Shown here: piece by piece, positions 35,574-46,422 of the stretch | Layout of the letters: each line of letters begins with the position of its first letter | Position numbering within the stretch: the stretch's first letter is position 1 | DNA from: Arthonia radiata | Taxonomy: Eukaryota; Ascomycota; Arthoniomycetes; Arthoniales; Arthoniaceae | Reading direction: 5' to 3' | Length of the DNA: 64,000 nt | Assembly (NCBI GenBank): GCA_002989075.1 | Contig: PSQN01000016.1 | Span: forward strand, 2,682,336-2,746,335 | Notes under the pieces: generated by a model | Databases searched by the model: none | Seen by the model: only the letters and a program-made list of their open reading frames with translations | What the model was told of the DNA's origin: nothing | Program-made: the position numbers and the translations under genes

Positions 35574-37409
35574 AGCGCGTCCGCCCGGTTGCTCTGCCGA
35601 TCGTCATAAATTACGCGACAATCCGATTCATCCAATCTAGTTCACAGTACTTGGAGTGGCTTAAATCTTCCTCTGGCTTCACGGTCTCAATGACGACTGT
35701 TTCACTCCTTCCCGAACAGCCCGTATTCACGACCCAGCTCTGACTTCAAGTCGAGCTCCTTCTTGATTTTCATTACGACCTGTTTACGACTTCACGATTT
35801 GCATGGGCAAGGCAAGATTGCATTAGATGTGGCGCACGACCAAAGAGGCTCACCGCCTGTTCGAATGTCTTGAATGGGAAAAGTCCAAGCGGCGGCGCCA
35901 CGTTTTCCGAAACGAATGGACGTCAATGATCCGAGGCACCTCGCTGTGGCGGACCAGATTCGCCTGTTAATGTCAAATGATGCGGCTCGGGGAGCCGACC
36001 GCGTGTAATTAGAGCTTGTGGATCTGTAGAGCTTCCAAGCAATGGACAGCGCGCTTTCGTTTATCTCTCTCCCTTCTTTTCTGACAGTGCACGCTTGGCC
36101 ACGAGAAGAGTCTCAGCTCCGGTCCCATTGGCAGACTGACAGATTCCCGCACAAGTAGGCCAGATGCGCGAGGATGAACAGGGATGGAAAGTCTACCGAT
36201 CTTCATATACCTCCGATGCCTTGATACTGGCTGACAGCCAACATATATTGCTTTGACCCACAATAACTCAACCGTCTGCAATGAACGGCCGCACATACCC
36301 CTGCTACGTACATGAAGTCTGCATGAGGCTTGCGCAAACGCCTACTTAGCTCATGTTTTCTATGCACGCTGACTCAGTTGAACGGGTGGGCCTTACCATG
36401 AGCAGCTGTTAATTCACGAGTGGCGTCAGTTCGCCGTCGGCACATTTCAAACGTCCACTAGAAGTCAAAAGGCCATTATTCTACACGTCGCCAAACCCAA
36501 ACTGTAAGTCTTTGACGAACTGCACGCGAACGTGAACGTCGAGAATGAACTCAACGCCATCTCGTCACAATTCTGTCGCTTCGTTGTTGAAACCTTCCCT
36601 CCTTTCCCACATTTCTACGCTTTTCTCAGCCAGCCGTCCCGCGCAAAATGCTCTCAGTGACCCACTGGCCCGCTATGAACATGATCAATCTATCTTGACA
36701 GATAGAAGTGATTAATGACGTTCCCTTGATTCAACCAATCGCTGAGTACAAGCAGCTACTAGTGGCGTCTTCGCCGCTTGCATCAACACGTGATGCTATA
36801 CTTCTATGCTGCAGGTAGACGCCTCTTCCTGCAATTTTCATAGGGGCGCCAGCGCATCGGCGTCATAACGGCCGACCCTCGCCAGATAGTTTCCAGCTGG
36901 AAGAACGCCACACGAAGGCTATGAGAGGAAGATCCATTCAATCAAAAACACCAATTTGCTCTTACGACTCCGCAGTGAACGATTTGTGGCTGACGATCTA
37001 CGAACCGAGTGGTATCGCTTCAGGAAAAGGAGCAGCTCGGGAGCTAAGGGGAAAGAGGGGTGCACTCATATTCGTCCCGTCACAGATGATGCGAGTGTCG
37101 ACACAATAAGGTGCAGCTTCGCTTGAGAGGTCGAGTATCGCTGGTTGAGTCTTTGAGCTATATTATAGGCTGGATGTCTTTGAGAGTTGTATTTGTGCTG
37201 GACCAGTTCATCCTCGAAGATGGATACACTTTTGAGCCTTACTTTCAAGGCTTCAAAGAAGCTTTACACGCTAGAGGCCCAATGTAGTAACGCTGATCTG
37301 AATCGGCCGAGACGCGTCAAGACGCGTCCTCCGTCACTTGTGTCGCAGGCCAACGTTGACTTGGATTTGCCGTCCCTTCGTATTCAAGCACTAGGCACGT
37401 TTCGCAGCC
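35574..37409. other. Intergenic, 1.8 kb, PRI2 promoter at right end
   Basis: No gene recognised. ORFs are short and unrelated to known families. The right end carries paired MCB elements (37312-37327), listed separately. Confidence 0.5.
37312..37327 (+). promoter_or_regulatory. Paired ACGCGT MCB elements upstream of PRI2
   Basis: ACGCGT at 37312-37317 and again at 37322-37327 within a GACGCGTC repeat, 83-98 bp before the PRI2 ATG. This is the canonical MBF site arrangement known upstream of yeast primase and polymerase genes. Direct sequence match; function inferred. Confidence 0.65.
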
Positions 37410-39022
37410 ATGATCAGGCAAGAGTATACCAGAGTTGATCCCAAACGACGTCAGGTGATCAACCCCAAGACGAGGCAATTCCTCAATCCTGTGTACGGCG
37501 AGTTAGAATACAAGCATCGTCTCAACTTTTACACTATACCACCGACTTCAGACATTACACTTGAGGAGTTTGAACTATGGGCCATCGATCGTCTGAAAGG
37601 TCAGTCTACCGCCTCAAAATCTGCCTAGTCTGTGAACGCTGCAGGCCCCCTTGTGTGTCGAACTCAACGCTAACGCTCTCTCTCTTCGCAGTGCTGGCTG
37701 AGCTTGAGGCCTGTTCTTTCCGCAACAAGTCTTCTGAAGAAACTGAGAACTACATGCGACCGATCCTGGAGAAATATCTTCCACTCACGCAGAACAACGC
37801 TCGGTCACCAGCCCAGCAGCAAGAACGGAAGAAGGATCACTACTCCCATTTCATCCTTCGTCTCGCCTTTTCCGCAACCGAAGACCTGCGCCGCCGTTTT
37901 GCTCGCCTCGAAACATCTCTCTTTCGCATGCGCTTCATTAGCAACGACTCTCGCGACCGGACCGACTTCGTGGAAAGCCTAGCCTTTGACTGGGTCAAGG
38001 TCGACCCCGAGGAGCGCGCGGAGCTGTCAGTAGAGCTCACTGCTGTTGCACCATCGAGGAGAGACGTACAAGCGGGCGAAGATGCGTTTTACAAAGTTCC
38101 CTGGACGCGTGTCCCCGAGCTCGTCGAGTCCCGCCGTGTATTTCTGAAGCGGGGTTTTGCGTATGTGCCTGCGCGCGAACAAACGTCAATGGTAGTGTCT
38201 GAATTTGCGCGGCGACTGGACGCGGCGCTGGAGCAGACGGCGCGCGCGCTGCCGCGCTTGGATGAAGACGACCGTCTCTCGCCAATCTTGCAGCATCTGT
38301 CGCAGAACTTCACAGCGCCGGGGAGCACGTACACCTCTGAAAGCAGCCTCGATGCAGAGATGGGTGGTGCAATCACAGCAGGAAGTGTGGACGGGCTGAA
38401 CAGCCACTTTCCGCTATGCATGCGCAACCTGCATATGCAACTCAGGAAGAATAATCATCTGAAGCATTATGGACGGTTGCAATATACGCTTTTCCTGAAA
38501 GGGATCGGGGTGAGTTTGGAGGAGTGCTTGATCTTCTGGCGGCAGTCGTTCAAGCTGATTACAGATGATACATTCAACAAGGAGTACCGGTACAACGTGC
38601 GACATTCATATGGTGATGTGGGCGGAGACGCAAATAGGCGGGGACAGGGCTACACGCCCTACTCGTGCCAGAAGCTGCTCACTGAGCCCTTGCCAGGACC
38701 AGGACAGAATCACGGCTGTCCGTATCGCACATACGGCGAGGATAACCTTATTGCAATGCTCGAAGGTGTTGGCGTTCGGGACAGGGAAGTACTGAAAGGT
38801 GTAAGAGAGGATGCGAAAAAGCAGCGCTACCACATCGCTTGCAATCGCGTGTTTGAGTGGAGTCACCGGACGGAAATCAAGAAAGTCAAGGAAGATGGGA
38901 CGTGGGGAGCAGAACAGCTGGATACCATTTCCCATCCGAACGTGTATTTCAAGAGGAGTTTTCTGCTGAAGAATTTAGCAAACCAGGAGGGACCAAATCG
39001 GGAGGTGAAGATGGAAGGGTAG
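37410..39022 (+). CDS. PRI2: DNA primase large subunit (4Fe-4S)
   Basis: Predicted large subunit of primase in the DNA polymerase alpha-primase complex, needed for RNA-primer initiation. Exons are 37410-37599 and 37692-39022 with a 92-bp intron (GTCAGT donor, TTCGCAG acceptor); 506 residues. The N-terminus has YRLNFY-like LNFYTIPP and ITLEEFELWAIDRLK, and the junction restores VLAELEACSFRN. The C-terminal iron-sulphur domain has the four expected cysteines in FPLCMRN, YSCQKLL, HGCPYR and HIACNRVFEW. The start MIRQEYTRVDPKRRQV matches the fungal family start. Two MCB sites lie just upstream. Confidence 0.95.
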
Positions 39023-39481
39023 GTTGAGGTAGGACCTCGAAGGTTCTGCGGTGGGCCGAAATGGCGGCGTTGTTGGCATTGGGAAATGGGTATTTACGTC
39101 GGATGGTATCTGCTTGGGGAGTCCACGGGCATTGGCAAGAGAGCCTCGACGCGACGTGGGTTTTCAAGGTGTAGATGTTTAAGAAACGAGCTGCTTGGAC
39201 ACTTCAGCGACTGGCCCATCCCTGAACCAATCGAGTGTTGACTAGCAAGTGCCATATCTATCTACCTGAGGCCAGGCTTTGCAGTGACACGTGAATTTTT
39301 ACAACCTCGAAGCACGAGCTTTGGGACCACCCGCCAAGACGTGCCTTGAATAGCCATCACGTGTTGGCGCTCCTCAAGCGCGTCCAACAAATTGTCATCT
39401 TTTCATCGTCCAGTCGAATCGTAATGATCCCGACCTTGCTCTCACGACCGTAGTCCAAATGGCATCTCCTGCGCAAATAGC
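39023..39481. other. Intergenic PRI2-MTG1
   Basis: A 3' region and short promoter. It contains an upstream ATG (39459) listed separately. No gene seen. Confidence 0.5.
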
Positions 39482-39545
39482 ATGCCCTTCACGCCTCACG
39501 CCATCTTTCCACTTCCTGCATCCTTGCCACGCTCGTATTACCTAG
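39459..39545 (+). promoter_or_regulatory. uORF overlapping the MTG1 start
   Basis: An ATG at 39459 opens a 28-codon frame ending at the TAG at 39543-39545, out of frame with and overlapping the MTG1 ATG at 39482. If the transcript starts upstream of it, it would require leaky scanning to reach MTG1. The 5' end of the mRNA is unknown. Confidence 0.4.
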
Positions 39546-41014
39546 GCCACCACGCGACTGCACTCCGAGAAATCAAACAGCTCATCAGCCGCATCGATCT
39601 TGTTCTAGAAGTTCGCGACTACAGATTACCGCTGACAAGCCACAACCCGTTGTTGAATGAGGCGCTGCGACATGACGGCGTCCGACGCAAGCGAATCGTA
39701 GTGTTCACCAAGAGAGACGTAGGCAGTCCGCTTGGAAAATCCTTCACAGGGCCTCTCAAAGCAGGTGGCAGATCACTAGCAAAAGCGCTGGGAGATCAGA
39801 CAGCGAGCACAGATGGTCTCATTCGTGCCACCGTAAGCAACCAGTCGCGCAACAATGGCAGCAGTCCTCTCTACGAGGATGACGACGGCAAGCATACAGT
39901 GTCCGAGATCAAAGATGAGACCACATTCTTCCTTCACCCGACACGTCCTGCGTCCGCATCAGCTCAACAGATCTGGAACAAACGTCATTCACCGACCGCT
40001 CTTCTCCGCTTAGTTGCGCAACACGCAAGCAATAGCTTTTCACTGACTGGTACGCGCGTCCTAGTCGCAGGCGTCCCGAACGTGGGGAAGTCTACACTGC
40101 TCAATGCGCTCCGCTCCGCCAATCTCGCTGGGTCAGGCCGACCCAAAGTCAAGAAAGCCGCCAAAGTAGGGGGCGAGGCGGGTGTGACTAGGAGACTTGG
40201 TACGCCCGTCCGTATCCTGGATGGTAAGGATGTGGACGCGCTGCTTGGGCTCCGCAGCAGTGGTTCTCGTTCGGGGCCAGGTGCAAACAACAGTGAGGGC
40301 AAGGAAGAAGGGGTGCACTCGGCACAAAACGGGCCCGTTCTCCTGCTCGACAGTCCAGGCGTGTTTGTGCCTTTCGTGCCGGACGGCGAGAGCATGCTTA
40401 AGCTCGCTTTGTGCGGATGCGTCAAGGAAGGGCTGATACCGTATGAGGTGTTGGCGGACTATCTCATTTATCGTATGAACCTCATCCCTCCTGCATATAC
40501 GGCCGCTCCGGAGACACAGCAGACGTCCAACCACCCCAAAGCATCAGAGGATATCCATCAGCGCTGTTGTACTGGCCACTGTGGCTATCTGACCTTGGTT
40601 GACGGCTGGGCGCGCAAGAAACTCGGCGATGCACGATGGGAAGCAGTACTGTCTGGGTCTGCCGAGTATACCGAAGATAGAGACTCGCCCGGCCCAACCA
40701 ACAACGCTTGGTCTTTCTTGCGCTGGCTGGCATCGGCGACTGGAAAGCTCGAAGCAGGGGGGCACCCGAGCTACGAGCGTGCCGCGGCATACTTCGTGCA
40801 GAAGTGGCGCGCAGGCGACTGCGGACGCTTTGTTCTGGATGAAATCGACAGGGAGACGTTCCAGCTGAGGAGCAGTATCGGCCTGCAAGGAAGAATGGAT
40901 GAACAAGATCAGTCAGGCGGCGAGAACGGCACGCATGTCAGTGCCAGTCAAGCGAGAAAGGCGCACGTTGCGATGAGGAAGCAGGAGATGCGAAGGCGAG
41001 CGAAGGCATCATGA
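39482..41014 (+). CDS. MTG1: Mitochondrial ribosome-associated GTPase (YlqF/MTG1 family)
   Basis: Predicted circularly permuted GTPase that helps assemble the large mitochondrial ribosomal subunit at the inner membrane. One exon, 510 residues. The motif order is G4 (TKRD, near residue 78), then G1 (GVPNVGKST, near 197), then G3 (DSPG, near 290), the permutation diagnostic of the YlqF/YawG class. The N-terminus (FPLPASLPRSYYLGHH) and IDLVLEVRDYRLPLTSHNP are typical of fungal Mtg1. Length exceeds yeast Mtg1 because of Ser/Gly/Gln-rich insertions around residues 105-160, 255-280 and 345-365, and a basic C-terminal tail (RKAHVAMRKQEMRRRAK). Confidence 0.92.
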   Translation: MPFTPHAIFPLPASLPRSYYLGHHATALREIKQLISRIDLVLEVRDYRLPLTSHNPLLNEALRHDGVRRKRIVVFTKRDVGSPLGKSFTGPLKAGGRSLAKALGDQTASTDGLIRATVSNQSRNNGSSPLYEDDDGKHTVSEIKDETTFFLHPTRPASASAQQIWNKRHSPTALLRLVAQHASNSFSLTGTRVLVAGVPNVGKSTLLNALRSANLAGSGRPKVKKAAKVGGEAGVTRRLGTPVRILDGKDVDALLGLRSSGSRSGPGANNSEGKEEGVHSAQNGPVLLLDSPGVFVPFVPDGESMLKLALCGCVKEGLIPYEVLADYLIYRMNLIPPAYTAAPETQQTSNHPKASEDIHQRCCTGHCGYLTLVDGWARKKLGDARWEAVLSGSAEYTEDRDSPGPTNNAWSFLRWLASATGKLEAGGHPSYERAAAYFVQKWRAGDCGRFVLDEIDRETFQLRSSIGLQGRMDEQDQSGGENGTHVSASQARKAHVAMRKQEMRRRAKAS

Positions 41015-42207
41015 AAAACTCAAATGCATTCTTGATCTGAATTGGAGATCTTGATTACCACGGCTATCGATGGTTCAACGGGCACGCTGCGGGCCGAGCA
41101 AGACGGCTGTATGCGGTGACAATTTTGTTCATCTCACATCTGATGCATTTGCCACCGCTTTGAGAAGCATTTCAGCCGCCCAAAGGGTGGGTCTGGAACA
41201 TGACAAGCCACATGCGGACATGCGTGTGGAAGATGACTTTGCCCGGAAATCAATCATTCACTCCCGGTCCTATGGTAGGTGCCGAAGTTCGGCATTCCAT
41301 CTGATACCTCACAATCGGGTGTTTCTGTTATTGCAAGGCGGAGTATTTTGCCGACACCAGAGCTGCATGATCAAAGAGAACCAACGCCTTCATTGATGCG
41401 CCGCTCGGCTACGCGGCTAGATGCGGCATTGTGATTAATCTTCACTGCTCAAGCTACTGCAGAGTTCGACAAGTAAGGGCGCCTTGATTGACGAAGCGGA
41501 GGTGACGAAGCAGGGAGGTGTATTGGAGACATTGGAAGTAGACGAACGCGTGGACCAAGCTCTTGGATCGAAGACGGGGTTCGATGAATTCTAGAAGCAG
41601 GCTTACTTTCATCTCGATGCAGGCAGCTTCGAAAAAGAAAGCTGTTCAGAAAGTGCCGAAGAGCGATGTGAGACGAGAGCTTCGGCCAGTGAGTGCGCCC
41701 ACAGTCCCCGATGAGCCCCCGATGAACCCCCGATGAACCCCCGATGAACCCCCGATGAACCCCCGATGAACCCCGATAAGCCCCAGACCGCCCCCGCCCG
41801 CTCGATGACCCCTACGCGCCCAGAGCTGGCGCTCACAGGCAAGATGGTGGCACTGCGCAGATTCTAATATGACACTTGGCCTATCTAGGCTGTCCGTGGT
41901 TTCATCTCAGATACAATTTGCATCGGTCGATCCACCATCTCGTTGTGCAGACGACACATGTATCAACCTTTTATATGTCCTTGCCCCATGTATATATTAC
42001 TTCTACCTCCTCTTGGCCACTCCTACTCTCCACGCCGCCTTACAAACACTCGCAGACGTCAACGACCACCAGACAAACCTCACAACATCAAAGCTGTTCA
42101 AGTACGGCCTACATCACTTCGACGACGACGCATTCTCACCCACTCACCGTGACAACCGAAAGTCAACACACCGAACATTAACAATCAGTTATTCGATATC
42201 TTGAGGG
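41015..42207. other. Intergenic with minisatellite
   Basis: 1.2 kb with no recognised gene; contains an 11-bp minisatellite at 41706-41780. The right half (41980-42200) is CT/CA-rich and probably the leader of the next gene. Confidence 0.5.
41706..41780 (+). repeat. 11-bp minisatellite (CCCCCGATGAA)n
   Basis: Five exact tandem 11-bp units CCCCCGATGAA at 41716-41770 are flanked by one 10-bp variant on each side (CCCCGATGAG at 41706-41715 and CCCCGATAAG at 41771-41780). Read on the minus strand it lies in a short ORF giving a Gly/Ser/Phe/His-rich peptide, which I regard as incidental. Confidence 0.95.
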
Positions 42208-42642
42208 ATGTTGACACTCTCAAACCCCATCGACGGCCTCGCCGATCCATCGCAGCGACCCTCGATGCTGGACTCCCCCGTTCAACCATCCACAATGGCC
42301 GCCTCGAAGTTCTTCCAACTTCAGACCTCAGCCGCACATCCACAATCACAGAGCTCAGCTCCCACAAAATTCAGCGTACGGCCAGCACCTCAGCCATTGC
42401 AGACCGGCGGCTCTTCTTCCACGCAATTGTCGAAGAATAGCACCTACTCACAAGAAAGCCCCTCACCAAGTCCTGAGCGAAGATCGTCCGGTGATTCAAC
42501 TTTGTCTTTCGCACGCTGCAGCCGCTGCCACCGATCCTCCAGTGAGCTTTCAGCATGGACAAACAGTGGCATGGTCGCTTACGGGCTCAACTCATACTAT
42601 TGCCATCGTTGTGCCGACATGGTGGGGTTGAAGAAGGGTTGA
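42208..42642 (+). CDS. Small protein with C-terminal CxxC...CxxC zinc-ribbon-like motif
   Basis: 144 residues, one exon. The first ~100 residues are Ser/Pro/Gln-rich and disordered. The last ~40 form a compact motif, RCSRCHRSSSE followed by GMVAYGLNSYYCHRCADMVG, which can coordinate one zinc through two CxxC pairs spaced by 25 residues. I recall small fungal proteins with this C-terminal YGLNxYYCxRCA ending but no assigned function. The preceding CA/CT-rich leader and the sharply bounded motif support a real gene. Confidence 0.7.
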   Translation: MLTLSNPIDGLADPSQRPSMLDSPVQPSTMAASKFFQLQTSAAHPQSQSSAPTKFSVRPAPQPLQTGGSSSTQLSKNSTYSQESPSPSPERRSSGDSTLSFARCSRCHRSSSELSAWTNSGMVAYGLNSYYCHRCADMVGLKKG

Positions 42643-43640
42643 AAGATATCTGAGGGCGAGCCTCGTTCCTTACAAACCACTCAAAACAAAACATCCGCAC
42701 GTCATTCGGTAGAATGACAGAGCATCACTCAGACCAACGCGTACCATGACACATCGAACCTCATTCGAGCGCAGCTGGGACCCATCACTCACCGAGCACG
42801 ACGCGCTTGCAAACGCTGTGGGCTCGATCTGAGGCCACACCCTCACACAACTCGCTCAAGCAAGGCCATCGACCCCCATCAAGCCGCCATTCGTGACCCA
42901 ACTTCATATGAGTCAATTCCACGCATCGGCAATGAGAGTTGGCATGGAAGACATGATCTACGACCGATTAATGATGTTGATGTTCTGAGATACTCCTTTC
43001 CCTTCGACTTGTCCATATCCTAAATACTGAAGTAAATATAAAGCTGCGAGCTTTTTATCGAACCAAATCATCGGTTCTATTCAGATTGTGACCATGGCAA
43101 ACTGCGCTCCAACCAGACCTGTGATCTCATCTGCACATGCCCCACAAAACGTAAATCCGCACGCCGAGCTCCCCAATGCGAAGTATCCTTGGCAATGGTA
43201 CACATCAACACGCAATGCCAATTTCTGTGGCCATTGGCAACATCATTGGCATTCTAGTCATGGGTGTGTTGATTTGTGTTTCCATGCGAACGAGCTGGCA
43301 ATTCCGCATGAAGCGCGTCCATCAGCGATGACAAGCTGCACGCGTCACGCCCATCGACACGATCTAGAATCTGAAAGGTGGCATATACTTTGCATGACCT
43401 GGCTAATCTCCGGCCCGCCAGCTGATCGATTTGTTGCGGCAGATGTGGCTGGTGCTCTGCCAAGTCTGCCGCATACCCTCCACACGCACGATCGAGATGC
43501 ACGTGTTCGCACACCGATCTCCTCCTGAAGTCTGTGCAAACGTGCCAACCTCTTGAGCACGTCGAACAGCTATCACAACGCCAGAGCATCTCCCTGCTCG
43601 ATTATCGGCCTGCAGCACCTTCCACGATCGGCTTTCGAGC
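42643..43640. other. Intergenic, possible micro-ORF
   Basis: No certain gene. A frame at 43215-43331 encodes a 38-residue peptide with one strong hydrophobic segment (SVAIGNIIGILVMGVLICVSM) followed by a basic tail, separately listed. The 43088-43528 frame overlapping it has no protein-like character. Confidence 0.45.
43215..43331 (+). CDS. Possible 38-residue single-pass membrane microprotein
   Basis: ATG at 43215, stop at 43329-43331. The predicted peptide has one ~20-residue transmembrane-like stretch and then RTSWQFRMKRVHQR, a positively charged flank consistent with membrane topology. It is too short to judge by coding statistics and could be chance. Confidence 0.25.
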   Translation: MPISVAIGNIIGILVMGVLICVSMRTSWQFRMKRVHQR

Positions 43641-45383
43641 ATGCATCTTCTGCAACATCGAGATCGACTTACCCTATGTCTTCACGAAGAGCCGTACTCC
43701 TTGTCGCTCTACGCTCAGCGCGCGTGCATCTATCATGAACTGGGCTACCCCGATCTCGCGGTCATGGATGTGTACAAGGTGCTGCTGTTAGCTGACGAGG
43801 TTCTTGAGTCTTCCGGTGGATTTCATGACCAGGCCTATGCATCAGCCGCGTCGATTGTTGCAGATGCGCAAGCAAACGCAGCTTTAATAGCATCACTGGC
43901 GGTGCCTACCAACGGCACAGCCGCAAAAGAGGAGCTCAACAGAGAGCATTGTTGCGATGTATCATCGTCCGAGGATGTCGTTACTGAAGTCATACGCGAG
44001 CATGTGGTTCCGCGTGCTAGCTTGCTCTTAGCATGTCATCTATGCTTCACAGGCTGTCTACGCTCCGCTTACGAATACACGCACAACGTTTTGAAGATGA
44101 ACGACGTTTATTTTGACGATGCAAAATCAATTCGTGAGCACATATTCGCCTCTGCCGAAGTCGTCGCAGAATCAAAGAAAGAGTCATGGGATCCAGCCCA
44201 CATAAACGTAGATGATCTTCCTGATCGTAGTCATGTCCGAAGAGAAGTATACCCATGGAACGATCACGAGCAAGACCGACTCGCAGCTGAATCCCTGTAT
44301 CTACTCAACGCTCAGCTCAGCTCTGTGGCACCTAAGCTGGAAGTCAAAGTAACAGAATTACCCGCTCTTGCACTACACGATGCATCCAGTGAACCTGGGG
44401 TATCTAGACAGCTTGGCGTGTTTGCGAATGAAGATATACGTCCCGGAGAGACCATACTCCGTGAGCGTTCTTTGCTGACTGCCAGTGCTAGGCTCCACGA
44501 ACCTGTCTGCGACGCCTGTAGTGCAGCATTACCCGCCATTGCCAACTGCAATGATCCCAGCGCGGGAGGGGAGCAGCCGGTCGCCTGCCCTGATTGCGAC
44601 GACATTGTGTTCTGTGGCCGCCAGTGCTTAGATCATGCACAAGATTCATACCATGGAGCCGTCTGCGGAGCAGATATTGATTCTATCGCTAAAGACGTAC
44701 CTGCGTCTCAGGCAGTCGACGCACTATATACACAACTCCTCTTCCGCTCATTAGCCATGTCATGCACTCAGGATCGCCATGCTCTCGATTTGTCGGAGCT
44801 CAAAAACATCTGGGGCGACTTTACAACATCGGACCACACGGGAAGCGCTGAGTGTTTGAGCGGATCTGATCTCTTCAAAAGCCGGTCCCGAACTCTGCCT
44901 TTCGATTTCCGCTCGCAAGTACTGCAGCCGCTTCACTTCCTTGAGATGCTCGACATCAATATATTCGAGGCCCCGCACGACCTCGCCGAAACCTGGATGT
45001 ACAACACATTGTTCGCTAAGTTTCGGGGGACGGCGAGCGCACGCATGCACCCACGTACTGGGCGACCGGAAGTTGCGGCTGTACATGCCCTGTGGTGTCT
45101 TGCGAACCATTCTTGTGACCCGAATGTGCAATGGGAATGGGCTGGTGAGATTACATTCACTGCAAGACCGGAACGAGTGAAATGGAAGAGGAAAGATTCG
45201 CATGCGGCGATAGAGAACGAGTTGCCAGCACAGCCCAGTGGCATCAAAACAGGAGAGGAGATCCTAAATCACTACGTTGACATCGATCTGGACGTAAAGG
45301 ATCGCCGCGAGTGGGGTGCTGGCGCTCTCGGTGGACATTGTCGGTGTGAGAGATGCCTCTGGGAATCTAGTGAGGCTGGATAA
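43641..45383 (+). CDS. TPR-MYND-SET domain protein (putative lysine methyltransferase)
   Basis: 580 residues from the Met at 43641, one exon. N-terminal helices resemble TPRs (EEPYSLSLYAQRACIYHELGYPDLAVMD). A MYND-like cysteine cluster follows (CDACSAAL, CPDCDDIVFCGRQC, then HGAVC). The SET core has NHSCDPNVQWEW, GEEILNHYVD and a post-SET CRCERC, matching SMYD/SET5-type methyltransferases. The SET-I part before the MYND (LGVFANEDIRPGETILRERSLL) is the SET N-terminal half, so the MYND is inserted within SET as in SMYD proteins. Substrate unknown. The frame is open upstream of 43641 to a TGA about 95 bp away, so an extra upstream exon is possible. Confidence 0.87.
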   Translation: MHLLQHRDRLTLCLHEEPYSLSLYAQRACIYHELGYPDLAVMDVYKVLLLADEVLESSGGFHDQAYASAASIVADAQANAALIASLAVPTNGTAAKEELNREHCCDVSSSEDVVTEVIREHVVPRASLLLACHLCFTGCLRSAYEYTHNVLKMNDVYFDDAKSIREHIFASAEVVAESKKESWDPAHINVDDLPDRSHVRREVYPWNDHEQDRLAAESLYLLNAQLSSVAPKLEVKVTELPALALHDASSEPGVSRQLGVFANEDIRPGETILRERSLLTASARLHEPVCDACSAALPAIANCNDPSAGGEQPVACPDCDDIVFCGRQCLDHAQDSYHGAVCGADIDSIAKDVPASQAVDALYTQLLFRSLAMSCTQDRHALDLSELKNIWGDFTTSDHTGSAECLSGSDLFKSRSRTLPFDFRSQVLQPLHFLEMLDINIFEAPHDLAETWMYNTLFAKFRGTASARMHPRTGRPEVAAVHALWCLANHSCDPNVQWEWAGEITFTARPERVKWKRKDSHAAIENELPAQPSGIKTGEEILNHYVDIDLDVKDRREWGAGALGGHCRCERCLWESSEAG

Positions 45384-46422
45384 ATGTCTTGTCGTTTCTA
45401 CGACTCCAAGCCAAGCCAGGATCACACCTCCGCATCTCTCCGTACTTCGGCGAAAAACACCTCTTCATGGACAAGATTGGGAATACCCTTTTGACTGTGG
45501 ATGCAAACAGCCTCGATATGACAGTGCGAGGGTTGCCTACTCCCAATACTTTTAATCCAGCTGTGATGGCCGATTGGATGGCGCTCTGCCCCACGCTTAC
45601 GTGGGCTGACTACCACGGCCGAGTTGCACGTCCCAGAAGGGCCATCAATTCAACTTGCTGCACACTCAGCGGGGGCTTCAACACCGTAGGCAAAGTTGCA
45701 GATCTAGGTTCGAGCGCCGAAAGCGTGTCGTTCGCGATTACCCGGTCAGCAAATGGTCGCGACCACGTGGGTGAGATCTGAGTTGGCTTCCTCGATCGCT
45801 CGTACTGCGACGATATTGCCTCTAGCATCGATTCTCGAAAAGATGGCCACGTATCGCCGCAGGTGAATTGCCGACCGAATGGATGGACCGGCCGGGTATA
45901 ATCCTCAATGCGTCCGGCGCTCGCTTTGCAATAGCTGCTGACGGTCACGCTCGTCGAGCCGGAAAGAATATGATGGCACACCTTGCAACAAGACTGAGTG
46001 GTGCCTTGCACATACACTCGTACTCTGAGCTTTTCACGGATCTAGGCCTTCCGGTCTTAGTCATCCTGAACGAGGTCAGTCACAAAGACTGTTCGAGGCA
46101 AACCATCGGCAAGTGGTGTGGTCCAGCCTCTCATCACTAATAAGCCTGTCCAACCCTTCTCCGCATCAGTATTGCTTAGCACCTTTGAACCATCTGTTCC
46201 GAGCCAGCCGGCAAGAAGCGGGTGTGCGCTCACTGCTGCGTTGCATTGCCAATGTCTAATGTCTCCGCCGCAGCTGAGCGAGATGAGTGTACAAAAGGAT
46301 GACTACTTCCAGCACAGTGATTGAACAGCGTCTACCTGCAATCGGTATTCAGCGTCTCAGACTATCTCACACTTCTCAACACTCACGTCGCCTCGATTTC
46401 GTTCAGCGTCCACAGACTCAAC
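45384..46422. other. Intergenic SET gene - Cys-rich gene
   Basis: Two medium ORFs face each other (45389-45781 + and 45610-46017 -). Neither has recognisable domains or convincing composition, and they overlap, so neither is annotated. Confidence 0.45.

Noticed and set aside
45389-46017. Overlapping 130- to 136-codon ORFs on both strands
   Set aside because: Neither shows a domain, signal peptide or conserved-looking stretch; they exclude each other.
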